In this document: piece by piece, positions 21,701 to 29,671 of the stretch
Numbering within the stretch: position 1 is the stretch's first letter
Layout: each line of letters opens with the position of its first letter
Origin: JAKPAM01 sp047605425
GTDB taxonomy: Bacteria > Pseudomonadota > Gammaproteobacteria > Burkholderiales > Burkholderiaceae_E
NCBI GenBank assembly: GCA_047605425.1
Contig: JASGFT010000046.1
Location: 1 to 29,990 of the forward strand
Direction of reading: 5' to 3'
DNA: 29,990 nucleotides
Notes under the pieces: generated by a model
Told to the model about the DNA's origin: nothing
Databases searched by the model: none
Seen by the model: the letters and a program-made list of their open reading frames with translations, nothing else
Made by a program: the position numbers and the translations under genes

Positions 21701-24700
21701 TCAGCCGCCGCGGCGCGGCGCGCGCCGCAGGTCGAGCGTGCGCGGATAGTCGGGATTGCGCCCCTCGGCGGCGACCTGCATCGGCCCCGGCGTATGGCCG
21801 TGGTCCCAGAACCGCGCGAAGCGCCGGCCCTCGGCCTCGTTCGCGTTGACCGGGAAGGTGTCGAAGTTGCGTCCGCCCGGATGCGACACGTGGTAAGTGC
21901 AGCCGCCGATCGAGCGGCCGCTCCAGTCGTCGACGACGTCGAACACCAGCGGCGAATGGACGCCGATCGTCGGATGCAGCGCCGACGGCGGCGCCCACGC
22001 GCGGTAGCGGACGCCGGCGATGAACTCGCCCGGCACGCCGGTCGAGGTCAGCGGCAGCGGACGGCCGTTGCAGACGACCTGGTGACGGCCGTCGGTCATG
22101 TTGCGCACGCGCACCTGCAGGCGCTCGACCGACGAATCGACGTAGCGCGACGTGCCGCTCTGCGAGACCTGCTCGCCGAGCACGTGCCAGGGCTCGATCG
22201 CCTGGCGCAGCTCGACCTCGATGCCCTGGTAGACGACGGTGCCGAAGCGCGGAAAGCGGAACTCGAGGAAAGGCGCGACCCACGCGAAGTCGAACGGGTA
22301 ACCCCAGCGGCGCAGATCGTCGACGACGTCGCGCATGTCCTCGGCCACGTAGTGCGGCAAAAGGAAGCGGTCGTGCAGCTCGGTCCCCCAGCGGATCAGG
22401 CGCTGCGAATGCGGCTGCTGCCAGAAGCGGGCGACCAGCGCGCGCAGCAGCAGCGTCTGCAGCAGGCTCATCTGCGGATGCGGCGGCATCTCGAAGCCGC
22501 GGAACTCCAGCAGGCCGAGCCGGCCCGTCGGTCCGTCCGGCGAGTACAGCTTGTCGATGCAGAACTCGGCGCGATGCGTGTTGCCCGACAGATCGACGAG
22601 CAGGTTGCGCAGCAGCCGGTCGATCAGCCAGGGCCGCAGGCTGTTCTCGCCGGGCCGCAGGCGCTCGAGCATCTGCTCGAACGCGATCTCCAGCTCGTAC
22701 AGGCTCTCGTGGCGCGCTTCGTCGACGCGCGGCGCCTGGCTGGTGGGGCCAATGAACATCCCCGAGAACAGGTACGACAGCGCCGGATGGTTCTGCCAGT
22801 ACGTGATCAGGCTCATCAGCAGGTCGGGCCGGCGCAGGCACGGGCTGTCGGCCGGCGTGCGTCCGCCGATCACCACGTGGTTGCCGCCGCCGGTGCCCGC
22901 GTGCTTGCCGTCGAGCATGAACTTCTCGGTGCCCAGCCGGGTCAGGCGCGCCTCCTCGTACAGCACCGTCGTGTTCTCGACCAGCTCGCGCCACGACGCG
23001 GACGGATGGATGTTGACCTCGATCACGCCCGGATCGGGCGTGACCTTCAGCTCGCGCACGCGCTCGTCGGCCGGCGGTCCATAACCCTCGACGCGCAGCC
23101 GGATGCCGAGCGCGCTCGCCGAGTCCTCGACCGCCGACAGCAGGTCGACGTATTCCTCGAGCAGCGTCATCGGCGGCATGAACACGTGCAGCACGCCCTC
23201 GCGCACCTGCACGCACAACGCGGTGTGCACGATCTCCTTCGGATCGTAGTCGCGTTTTTCTAGGTTCGAGACGGCCTGCGCGCGGCGGCGCCGGCCGGTC
23301 TCGGGCAGCGCGTGCCCGGCCTCGAACGGATCGCGCGCGAACGCCGGCTCCTGGTCCTCGGGCGCGACCCAGGGCAGCGAGGCCAGCGGCAGCCGAAGGC
23401 CCATCGGCGAGTCGCCGCCGATCAGGAACAGGCGCTCGCGCCGCAGCGGCCACGGCGACGAGCGCCAGCCGATGACCTGATCGGCGCCCGGCCGCCAACT
23501 GGCGTGCGAAGGCTTGATCGGCAGCACGTAGCCGACGACCTCGCCGAGCCCGGTCTCGATCAGCCGGGCGATCCGCCGGCGCTCGTCGGCCTCGCCCAGC
23601 CGGTGCGCGAGCACGTCGAAGTTGCTCGGCCACGACTGCTCGTGCTCGATCGCCTGCATCACGTCTTCATGGGCGGGAATCACGAAGTCGGTCGACAGGC
23701 CGAGCTGCCCGGCCAGCTCGTCGATGAAGCGCCGCGCCGCGCCGCCGTCGACGCGCTCGGCCGGGTCGAGCGGCCCGTCATCGGCGAACCGGCCCAGGTC
23801 GCGCCACAGCGGCTGACCGTCGCTGCGCCAGTAGCAGCCGAGCGACCAGCGCGGCAGCGGTTCGCCCGGATACCACTTGCCCTGGCCGTAGTGCAGCAGC
23901 GCGCCCGGCGCGAAGCGCTTCTGCAGCCGCAGCAGCAGCTCGCCGGCCAGCTTGCGCTTGGCCGGCGACATCGCCGTCGTGTTCCATTCGTCGCCCTCCA
24001 TGTCGTCGATCGACACGAAGGTCGGCTCGCCGCCCATCGTCAGGCGCACGTCGCCGGCCCGCAGGTCGGCGTCGACCTGCTCGCCGAGCGCGACGATCGC
24101 CTGCCACTGCGCGTCGGTATAAGGACGCGTCACGCGCGGATCCTCGTGGATCCGCGACACCGACATCGAGAAGTCGAAATGCGCCTCGCAGGGCTCGGTC
24201 GCGCCGATCACCGGCGCCGCCGACGCGGGCACGGCCGTGCACGACAACGGGATGTGCCCCTCGCCGGTCAGCAGTCCCGAGGTCGGATCCAGCCCGATCC
24301 AGCCGGCGCCCGGCACATAGACCTCGGCCCAGGCGTGCAGATCGGTGAAGTCCTTGTCGGTGCCCGAGGGTCCGTCCAGCGCCTTGACGTCGGCCGTCAA
24401 CTGGATCAGGTAGCCGGACGCGAAGCGCGCGGCCAGGCCCATGTGGCGCAGCAGGTTGACCAGCAACCAGCCCGAATCGCGGCACGACCCGAGCGCCAGC
24501 TCCAGCGTCTGGTCCGGCACCTGCACGCCGGGCTCCATCCGCACGATGTAGCCGACGTGGCGCTGGACCCGCTGGTTCAGCCAGACCAGGAAATCGACGG
24601 TGTTCATCGCGCCGAGCGTCGCCAGCTCGCCGCGCATCGCCTCGAGGAACGCGGCGACCCGCGGGCCGGCCGGTTCGGGCGTCAGATACGGCAGCAACTC

Positions 24701-25036
24701 GCCGCGCAGCAGGTCCGGGTAAGCGAACGGGAAGGTCTGCGCGTACTCTTCGATGAAGAAGTCGAACGGATTGATCACCGTCATGTCGGCGATCAGGTCG
24801 ACCGTGATGCTCAGGTGGTCGCTGCGCTCGGGAAAGACGATGCGCGCCAGCCAGTTGCCGTACGCGTCCTGCTGCCAGTTGATGAAGTGATTGGACGGCT
24901 CGATGCGCAGCGAATAACCGCTGACCGGCGTGCGCGCGTGCGCGCACGGACGCAGCCGGATCTCATGCGGCCACAGCTTGACGTGACGGTCGAAACGGTA
25001 ATGCGTCTGGTGATTCAGGGCGACCCGGATTGTCAT
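21701..25036 (-). CDS. Transglutaminase domain fused to DUF2126 putative amidoligase
   Basis: 1111 residues. The N-terminus (about 1-90) is the bacterial transglutaminase N-domain (MTIRVALNHQTHYRFDR, PHEIRLRPCAHARTPVSGY). The transglutaminase core follows with a complete triad: Cys185 in ALGSCRDSGWLLVNLLRHMG, His234 in LHAWAEVYVPG and Asp250 in GLDPTSG. From about residue 320 to the end lies DUF2126, named a putative amidoligase in Pfam (LTMGGEPTFVSIDDMEGDEWN, GGRTPADSPCLRRPDLL, GLLEFRGFEMPPH). The family start is at 25036; the open frame extends 25 codons upstream without conserved sequence. It is the third gene of the ATP-grasp/alpha-E operon. Proposed roles for such clusters are peptide tag or small-peptide synthesis and breakdown, not experimentally settled as far as I know. 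Confidence 0.93.
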   Translation of the reverse strand: MTIRVALNHQTHYRFDRHVKLWPHEIRLRPCAHARTPVSGYSLRIEPSNHFINWQQDAYGNWLARIVFPERSDHLSITVDLIADMTVINPFDFFIEEYAQTFPFAYPDLLRGELLPYLTPEPAGPRVAAFLEAMRGELATLGAMNTVDFLVWLNQRVQRHVGYIVRMEPGVQVPDQTLELALGSCRDSGWLLVNLLRHMGLAARFASGYLIQLTADVKALDGPSGTDKDFTDLHAWAEVYVPGAGWIGLDPTSGLLTGEGHIPLSCTAVPASAAPVIGATEPCEAHFDFSMSVSRIHEDPRVTRPYTDAQWQAIVALGEQVDADLRAGDVRLTMGGEPTFVSIDDMEGDEWNTTAMSPAKRKLAGELLLRLQKRFAPGALLHYGQGKWYPGEPLPRWSLGCYWRSDGQPLWRDLGRFADDGPLDPAERVDGGAARRFIDELAGQLGLSTDFVIPAHEDVMQAIEHEQSWPSNFDVLAHRLGEADERRRIARLIETGLGEVVGYVLPIKPSHASWRPGADQVIGWRSSPWPLRRERLFLIGGDSPMGLRLPLASLPWVAPEDQEPAFARDPFEAGHALPETGRRRRAQAVSNLEKRDYDPKEIVHTALCVQVREGVLHVFMPPMTLLEEYVDLLSAVEDSASALGIRLRVEGYGPPADERVRELKVTPDPGVIEVNIHPSASWRELVENTTVLYEEARLTRLGTEKFMLDGKHAGTGGGNHVVIGGRTPADSPCLRRPDLLMSLITYWQNHPALSYLFSGMFIGPTSQAPRVDEARHESLYELEIAFEQMLERLRPGENSLRPWLIDRLLRNLLVDLSGNTHRAEFCIDKLYSPDGPTGRLGLLEFRGFEMPPHPQMSLLQTLLLRALVARFWQQPHSQRLIRWGTELHDRFLLPHYVAEDMRDVVDDLRRWGYPFDFAWVAPFLEFRFPRFGTVVYQGIEVELRQAIEPWHVLGEQVSQSGTSRYVDSSVERLQVRVRNMTDGRHQVVCNGRPLPLTSTGVPGEFIAGVRYRAWAPPSALHPTIGVHSPLVFDVVDDWSGRSIGGCTYHVSHPGGRNFDTFPVNANEAEGRRFARFWDHGHTPGPMQVAAEGRNPDYPRTLDLRRAPRRGG

Positions 25037-25118
25037 GCAATGGTTCCATTCGATGGCCGGCGCGCGCGGGCCGGCGCGGACGCACGGCGTCGGCCCGCTT
25101 CGGGCCGGCACCGCGGCC

Positions 25119-26069
25119 TCACTCGTCGGCCGGCCAGAAAAAGCGGCTGTTGATCGCGTTGCCGATCTCGTTGATCTTCGTCAGCACGCTGGTCAGGTAC
25201 TCGTGCAGGCCCTGCGCGAAGATGTCGTCGATGCTGCCGAAGCGCAGCTCGGCATCGAGCATCCCGCAGCGACGCTGCAGCAGCGAGGTCGCCGCCGGAT
25301 CGAGCAGTTGCACGAGCCGGTTGACCTCGCCGAAGCAATGACGCAGCGAGCGCGGCATCGTGTCGGACAGGATCAGCATCTCGGCGACCCGGCGCGGCGT
25401 GATCACGTCGCGGTAGACCTTGCGATAAGCCTCGAAGCCGCTGACCGATCGCAGCAGCGCGCCCCACTGGTAATAGTCGGCGGCTCCGCCGACGTCGGCC
25501 AGGCTGGGCAGCAGCACGTGGTACTTGACGTCGAGGATCCGGGCGGTGTTGTCGGTCCGTTCGAGGAAGGTCCCCATCCGCAGGAAACGGAAGCCCTCGT
25601 CCTGCAGCATCGTGCCCAGCGTGATGCCGCGCGACAGATGCGAGCGCTCCTTGACCCACTCGAAGAAATCCGGCGCGGTGCTGACCGTCAAACCCCGCGC
25701 CGCGTGGTTGCGGATCTCGAGCCAAGTATGGTTAAGCGCCTCCCACATCTCCGAGCTGATCGTGCCGCGCACGGCCCGCGCGTTCTCGCGCGCGGTGCGC
25801 AGGCAGTTGACGATGCCCGACGGGTTGGTCTCGTCGATCGACATGAAGTGGATGACGTTCTCGGCGTTGACGAACTCGTGCCGCTTCAGGAACTCGGTGT
25901 ACATGCCGCTGATGCTGAGCATCGCGCCCCACTCCTGGAACGGCTGGGCGGTCGACTGCTTGAGCAGCGACATCCGGTGCGTGACGTCGAGCATCCGGGC
26001 GGTGTTCTCGGCGCGCTCCATGCTGCGCGCCATCCAGAACAGGTGATCGGCGGTACTGGAGAGCATCAT
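25119..26069 (-). CDS. Alpha-E domain protein (DUF403)
   Basis: 316 residues, the full length of the alpha-E family: an all-helical domain of unknown biochemistry found almost only beside circularly permuted ATP-grasp and transglutaminase genes. Two similar segments are visible, MARSMERAENTARMLDVTH (13-31) and RMGTFLERTDNTARILDVKY (164-183), with the conserved Glu-Arg and Asn-Thr-Ala-Arg. This suggests an internal duplication and probable ligand-contact residues. The start is the first of two adjacent ATGs, one base after the ATP-grasp stop, with GGAGAA upstream. The 82-base gap to the transglutaminase gene is the only sizeable spacer in the operon. Confidence 0.93.
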   Translation of the reverse strand: MMLSSTADHLFWMARSMERAENTARMLDVTHRMSLLKQSTAQPFQEWGAMLSISGMYTEFLKRHEFVNAENVIHFMSIDETNPSGIVNCLRTARENARAVRGTISSEMWEALNHTWLEIRNHAARGLTVSTAPDFFEWVKERSHLSRGITLGTMLQDEGFRFLRMGTFLERTDNTARILDVKYHVLLPSLADVGGAADYYQWGALLRSVSGFEAYRKVYRDVITPRRVAEMLILSDTMPRSLRHCFGEVNRLVQLLDPAATSLLQRRCGMLDAELRFGSIDDIFAQGLHEYLTSVLTKINEIGNAINSRFFWPADE

Positions 26070-26070
26070 G

Positions 26071-27486
26071 TCAGTTCTCCAGGATCCAGGTGTCCTTGGT
26101 CCCGCCGCCCTGCGACGAGTTGACCACCAGCGAGCCTTCGCGCAGCGCCACGCGCGTCAGCCCGCCGGGGACCATCTTGACGTCCTTGCCGGACAGCACG
26201 AACGGACGCAGGTCGACGTGGCGCGGCGCGACGCCGCTGTCGACGAAGGTCGGGCAGGTCGACAGCGACAGCGTGGTCTGGGCGATGTAGTTACCCGGGT
26301 GCGCGAGGATCTTTTCTCGGAACAACGCGATCTCTTCCTTGGTGGCGGTCGGCCCGATCAGCATGCCGTAGCCGCCGGAACCGTGGACTTCCTTGACGAC
26401 CAGCTCGGGCAGGCGCGCCAGCACCTCCTTCAAGTCGCCGGGCTTGCTCAACTCCCAGGTCGGAACGTTCGACAGGATCGGCTCCTCGTTGAAGTAGAAA
26501 CGGATCATGTCGGGTACGTGCACGTACATCGCCTTGTCGTCGGCCACGCCCGTGCCGACCGCGTTGGCCAGCGTGACGCCGCCGGCGCGATACGCGTTCA
26601 TCAAGCCCGGCACGCCCAGCATCGAGTCCTTGCGGAACGCCAGCGGATCGATGAAGTCGTCGTCGATCCGGCGATAGATGACGTCGACGCGGCTCGGGCC
26701 CATCGTCGTGCGCATGTAGACGGTGTCGTCGCGCACGAACAGGTCGGTGCCCTCGACGAGCTGGACCCCCATCTGCTGCGCGAGGAACGCGTGCTCGAAG
26801 TACGCGCTGTTGTATTGCCCGGGCGTCAGCACGACGACGTTCGGATCGCCGCCGGCGCCCGGCGCGACGGCGCGCAGGTTCTCGAGCAGCAGATCCGGGT
26901 AGTGCTCGACCGGCGCGATCCGCAGCCGCTCGAACAGCTCGGGCACCAGCCGCATCATCATCTTGCGGTCTTCGATCATGTACGACACGCCCGAGGGCGT
27001 GCGCAGGTTGTCCTCGAGCACGTAGTACTGGCCCTCGTCGGCGCGCACCAGATCGACGCCGGCGATGTGCGCGTAGATGCGGCCCGGCACGTCGACGCCG
27101 GCCATCTCGGGGCGGAACTGCGCGTTCTTCAGCACCTTTTCGGGCGGGATCGTACCGGCCTTCAGGATTTCCTGGTCGTGATAGACGTCGTGCAGGAAGG
27201 CGTTCAGCGCCTTGACCCGCTGGCGCAGGCCGGCCGAGATCCGCTCCCACTCGTGGGACGGAATGATGCGCGGCACCAGATCGAACGGAATCAGCCTTTC
27301 GTTGCCGGCGTCCTCGCCATAGACGGTGAACGTGATGCCGACGCGATGGAACGCCAGGTCCGCCTCGGCCCGCTTGCGCGCGACGACTTCGGCGGGGGTC
27401 GCATCCATCCAGCGGGCGAACTCCTCATAGTGCGGCCTCGGCGCGCCGGGTGCCGAGTACATCTCGTCATAGAAATTCTTGCTCAT
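26071..27486 (-). CDS. Circularly permuted ATP-grasp protein (DUF404/DUF407)
   Basis: 471 residues. These enzymes carry an ATP-grasp fold in permuted order and are predicted to ligate a carboxylate to an amine via an acyl-phosphate. Conserved blocks are FDLVPRIIPSHEWERISAGL, FLHDVYHDQEILKAG, YVLEDNLRTPSGVSYMIEDR (about 155-174, probable metal/nucleotide residues), NVVVLTPGQYNSAYFEHAFLA, RVDVIYRRIDDDFIDPL and VVKEVHGSGGYGMLIGP (nucleotide loop). The C-terminus QGGGTKDTWIL is also typical. It is the first gene of the operon and is preceded by a sigma-54-type promoter. Its substrate and product are unknown; amide or peptide bond formation is the family-based inference. Confidence 0.94.
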   Translation of the reverse strand: MSKNFYDEMYSAPGAPRPHYEEFARWMDATPAEVVARKRAEADLAFHRVGITFTVYGEDAGNERLIPFDLVPRIIPSHEWERISAGLRQRVKALNAFLHDVYHDQEILKAGTIPPEKVLKNAQFRPEMAGVDVPGRIYAHIAGVDLVRADEGQYYVLEDNLRTPSGVSYMIEDRKMMMRLVPELFERLRIAPVEHYPDLLLENLRAVAPGAGGDPNVVVLTPGQYNSAYFEHAFLAQQMGVQLVEGTDLFVRDDTVYMRTTMGPSRVDVIYRRIDDDFIDPLAFRKDSMLGVPGLMNAYRAGGVTLANAVGTGVADDKAMYVHVPDMIRFYFNEEPILSNVPTWELSKPGDLKEVLARLPELVVKEVHGSGGYGMLIGPTATKEEIALFREKILAHPGNYIAQTTLSLSTCPTFVDSGVAPRHVDLRPFVLSGKDVKMVPGGLTRVALREGSLVVNSSQGGGTKDTWILEN

Positions 27487-27545
27487 GGATCCCTGCCATT
27501 GCCTCCGAAGCGAACCGTCGCGATACCGTCACGCCACGGGTTCAC

Positions 27546-27562
27546 TGCATATCCCGTGCCAA
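27546..27562 (-). promoter_or_regulatory. Sigma-54 (-24/-12) promoter of the ATP-grasp operon
   Basis: Read on the minus strand: TTGGCACG-GGAT-ATGCA. This matches the RpoN consensus YTGGCACGrNNNTTGCW at every defined position except one T (A here). The invariant GG (27560-27559) and GC (27548-27547) are ten bases apart, as required. The predicted transcript start is near 27535, about 49 bases before the ATP-grasp ATG, with a purine-rich CAGGGA near the start codon. Confidence 0.7.
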
Positions 27563-27580
27563 CGGGAGGTCAGCCGGCAC

Positions 27581-27621
27581 GCACCAAACAGGCGCGCCAC
27601 CGCCGTGCGACCGGATGGTGC
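27581..27621 (-). promoter_or_regulatory. Two degenerate NtrC-like sites near the sigma-54 promoter
   Basis: GCACC-AAACA-GGCGC (27581-27595) has a perfect left half and a one-base-off right half. GCGAC-CGGAT-GGTGC (27607-27621) has a perfect right half. Both have the GCACC-N5-GGTGC geometry. Their centres lie about 53 and 79 bases upstream of the predicted start. Individually they are weak; they gain weight from their neighbours. Confidence 0.35.
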
Positions 27622-27790
27622 GACGTCGGCGGACGGCAGCCCACGACTGGCGAACGCGTCCGGGAATCGATCGATCAGGGATCGATTACGCGCGCGTTTT
27701 CGGCGGCAGGCAAGGCCGGCGGCAAAAAACAAGGAAAATCGGGAAGCAAAGCGAGATGGCCAGGCCGCGTTCCCGCAGTACGCGGGAATG

Positions 27791-27805
27791 GCACCTTCCT
27801 GGTGC
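27791..27805 (-). promoter_or_regulatory. NtrC-type enhancer palindrome
   Basis: GCACC-TTCCT-GGTGC is a perfect palindrome with the arm sequence and spacing of enteric NtrC sites (GCACCAN3TGGTGC, one inner base differs). It lies about 260 bases upstream of the predicted sigma-54 start, a workable enhancer distance, and 26 bases after the atuA-like stop. It could alternatively be a short 3'-end hairpin of that gene. Confidence 0.5.
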
Positions 27806-27831
27806 GATCGCCGTGCTTCAGGCGGATCCGG

Positions 27832-29613
27832 TCAGGCGAACGAATCCGGCACGGGCACCGGCATCGTCAGCAGGACCTGCGCGAAGGCCTTGGCCAGGTT
27901 GTCGGTGCGCAGCGAGGTGACGCCGCCGCCGCCGAGCGCGTCGTGCAGCACGAAGTTGACGGCGTCGAAGCCCGGCAGGTCGAAGCGCTCGACCCGGCTG
28001 GGACCGCAGTGCGCGAAGTATTCGGCGACGCGCTCGGCCGTGACCCAGCGCAGGATCAGCGGCAGATAGTCGGGCCGCCGCGCGATCAGGCCGATGTTGG
28101 CCTTGTCGCCCTTGTCGCCCGAACGCCCGAACGCCAGCGCGATCAGCGGCACGGTGCGCGCGCCCTCGGGCATCGCCGCCAGCGGCTCGACCTCGTACCG
28201 GATCGCCGGCGGCAGATCGGGCGCGCGCGCATCGCCGGCCGCGATCGCCACGTCCCGCGAATCGCCGTCGACGTCGATCCGCACCGGCACGCTGCCCTTG
28301 TCGTACAGGAACGAGAACAGCCGGATGACCGGCGACGGCGCGGGCCGCCCGCTGACCAGGCCGGTCGTGCCCGGCGCCATCGACGTGCCGGGCGCGACGA
28401 ACTCGCGCGCGAACAGCGCCAGGCTCTCCTTCGAGCGGCTCTTGACCGCCATCTTCAGCACGACCTCGCGCGAGACCGGATTGGCGTGAGCGCCGAACAT
28501 GTCCTCGGCGCCGACCACCTCGATCCGCGTCTCGGTGTAGCCGGGCAGGCCCTGCTGCGCGAGCATCTTCGCGGTGCGGGCCAGGATCGCCTCGCCGGTG
28601 CGCCGGGCCTTGGCCGCGGCCCGCTCGCCGCCGACGACCAGGATCGCCGTGTTCTTGTAGCCGTCCATGTAGGTCGTGCTGACCTTGTACGTCGGCGTCG
28701 GCGGCCGTCCGCGCGCGCCGCTGACGCGCACCCGCTGCTCGCCGACCGATTCGAAGCGCACCTGCGTGAAGTCGCAGGTGACGTCCGGCATCAGGTAAGC
28801 GCGCGGATCGCCGATCTCGTACAGCAACTGCTCGGCCACGCTGGCCGGCTCGACGAGCCCGCCGGTGCCCGCCGGCTTGCCGATGACGAAGCTGCCGTCG
28901 GCGCTGGCCTCCAGGATCGGCGAGCCGATGTTCTCCCAGTCGGGCACCCGGTCCCAATCGGTGAACAGCCCGCCGGTGCACTGCGCGCCGCACTCGATCA
29001 GGTGGCCGGCCAGCGAGCCCTGCGCGAGCCGGTCCCAGTCGTCGGCCGCCCATTGGAACTCGTGCAGCAGCACGCCCAGCGTGACCGCCGAATCGACGCA
29101 GCGCCCGGTGATGACGACCTCGCAGCCGGCGTCGAGCGCCTCGGCGATCGGCGTCGCGCCCAGGTAGGCGTTGATGCTCAGCGGCTTGGCCGGAAACGCG
29201 CTGCCGTCGAACATCTCGGTGATGCCCGCGGCCCGCAGCGCGTCGGACTGCGCGAGCAGGTCGTCGCCGAGCACGACGCCGATCTTCAGCGGCACGCCCA
29301 GCTCGTCGGCGACCCGGCGCAATGCGTCGCGGCAGGCCAGCGGATTGACGCCGCCGGCATTGGCGACGACCTTGACGCCCAGGCGCTTCAACTCCGGCAG
29401 CAACTGCCGCATCGTGATCTGCACGAAATCGACGGCGTAGCCGGCCTGCGGATCGCGCGCGCGCTGGCCGGTCATGATCGACATCGTGACCTCGGCCAGG
29501 TAATCGAACACCAGATAGTCGACCTGCCCGGACGCCAGCAGTTGCGGCGCCGACATCGACGTGTCGCCCCAGAATCCCGATGCGCCACCGATCCTGACGA
29601 TGCGTTCCTTCAT
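27832..29613 (-). CDS. AtuA-family acyclic terpene utilization-like protein (DUF1446)
   Basis: 593 residues. The large N-terminal part (about 1-440) is the AtuA/DUF1446 domain: VRIGGASGFWGDTSMSAPQLL, VDYLVFDYLAEVTMSIM, VKVVANAGGVNPLACRDAL, VVITGRCVDSAVTLGVLLHEF and HLIECGAQCTGGLF. A C-terminal AtuA-like domain (about 485-590) has LIALAFGRSGDKGDKANIGLIAR and FVLHDALGGGGVTSLRTDNLAKAFAQVLL. AtuA itself is linked to citronellol/geraniol catabolism in Pseudomonas, but its reaction is unknown, and homologues occur with other acyl-CoA pathways. The ATG at 29613 has AAGGAGG six bases upstream; the open frame extends further without support. It follows a TetR-type gene by 58 bases. Confidence 0.88.
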   Translation of the reverse strand: MKERIVRIGGASGFWGDTSMSAPQLLASGQVDYLVFDYLAEVTMSIMTGQRARDPQAGYAVDFVQITMRQLLPELKRLGVKVVANAGGVNPLACRDALRRVADELGVPLKIGVVLGDDLLAQSDALRAAGITEMFDGSAFPAKPLSINAYLGATPIAEALDAGCEVVITGRCVDSAVTLGVLLHEFQWAADDWDRLAQGSLAGHLIECGAQCTGGLFTDWDRVPDWENIGSPILEASADGSFVIGKPAGTGGLVEPASVAEQLLYEIGDPRAYLMPDVTCDFTQVRFESVGEQRVRVSGARGRPPTPTYKVSTTYMDGYKNTAILVVGGERAAAKARRTGEAILARTAKMLAQQGLPGYTETRIEVVGAEDMFGAHANPVSREVVLKMAVKSRSKESLALFAREFVAPGTSMAPGTTGLVSGRPAPSPVIRLFSFLYDKGSVPVRIDVDGDSRDVAIAAGDARAPDLPPAIRYEVEPLAAMPEGARTVPLIALAFGRSGDKGDKANIGLIARRPDYLPLILRWVTAERVAEYFAHCGPSRVERFDLPGFDAVNFVLHDALGGGGVTSLRTDNLAKAFAQVLLTMPVPVPDSFA

Positions 29614-29671
29614 GATTGCCTCCTTGTCCTCGTTCGAGCGCGGCGATCGGTCCTCGCCGCGCGCCCCTGCG

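Larger units (their letters stand above)
27487..27831 (-). promoter_or_regulatory. Upstream regulatory region of the ATP-grasp operon
   Basis: 345 bases without a gene, lying between the atuA-like 3' end and the ATP-grasp start, both on the minus strand. Besides the sigma-54 promoter and NtrC-like sites listed separately, it holds an eight-base inverted repeat, AATCGATC (27665-27672) with GATCGATT (27680-27687). A seven-base one, TTCCCGC-AGTAC-GCGGGAA, lies at 27770-27788. An A-rich patch near 27724-27738 might bend. The long upstream region fits enhancer-dependent control. Confidence 0.55.

Noticed and set aside
21582..23633. A 683-codon minus-strand frame overlapping the transglutaminase gene
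   Set aside because: It is a frame shadow; the DUF2126 sequence continues uninterrupted in the overlapping frame.
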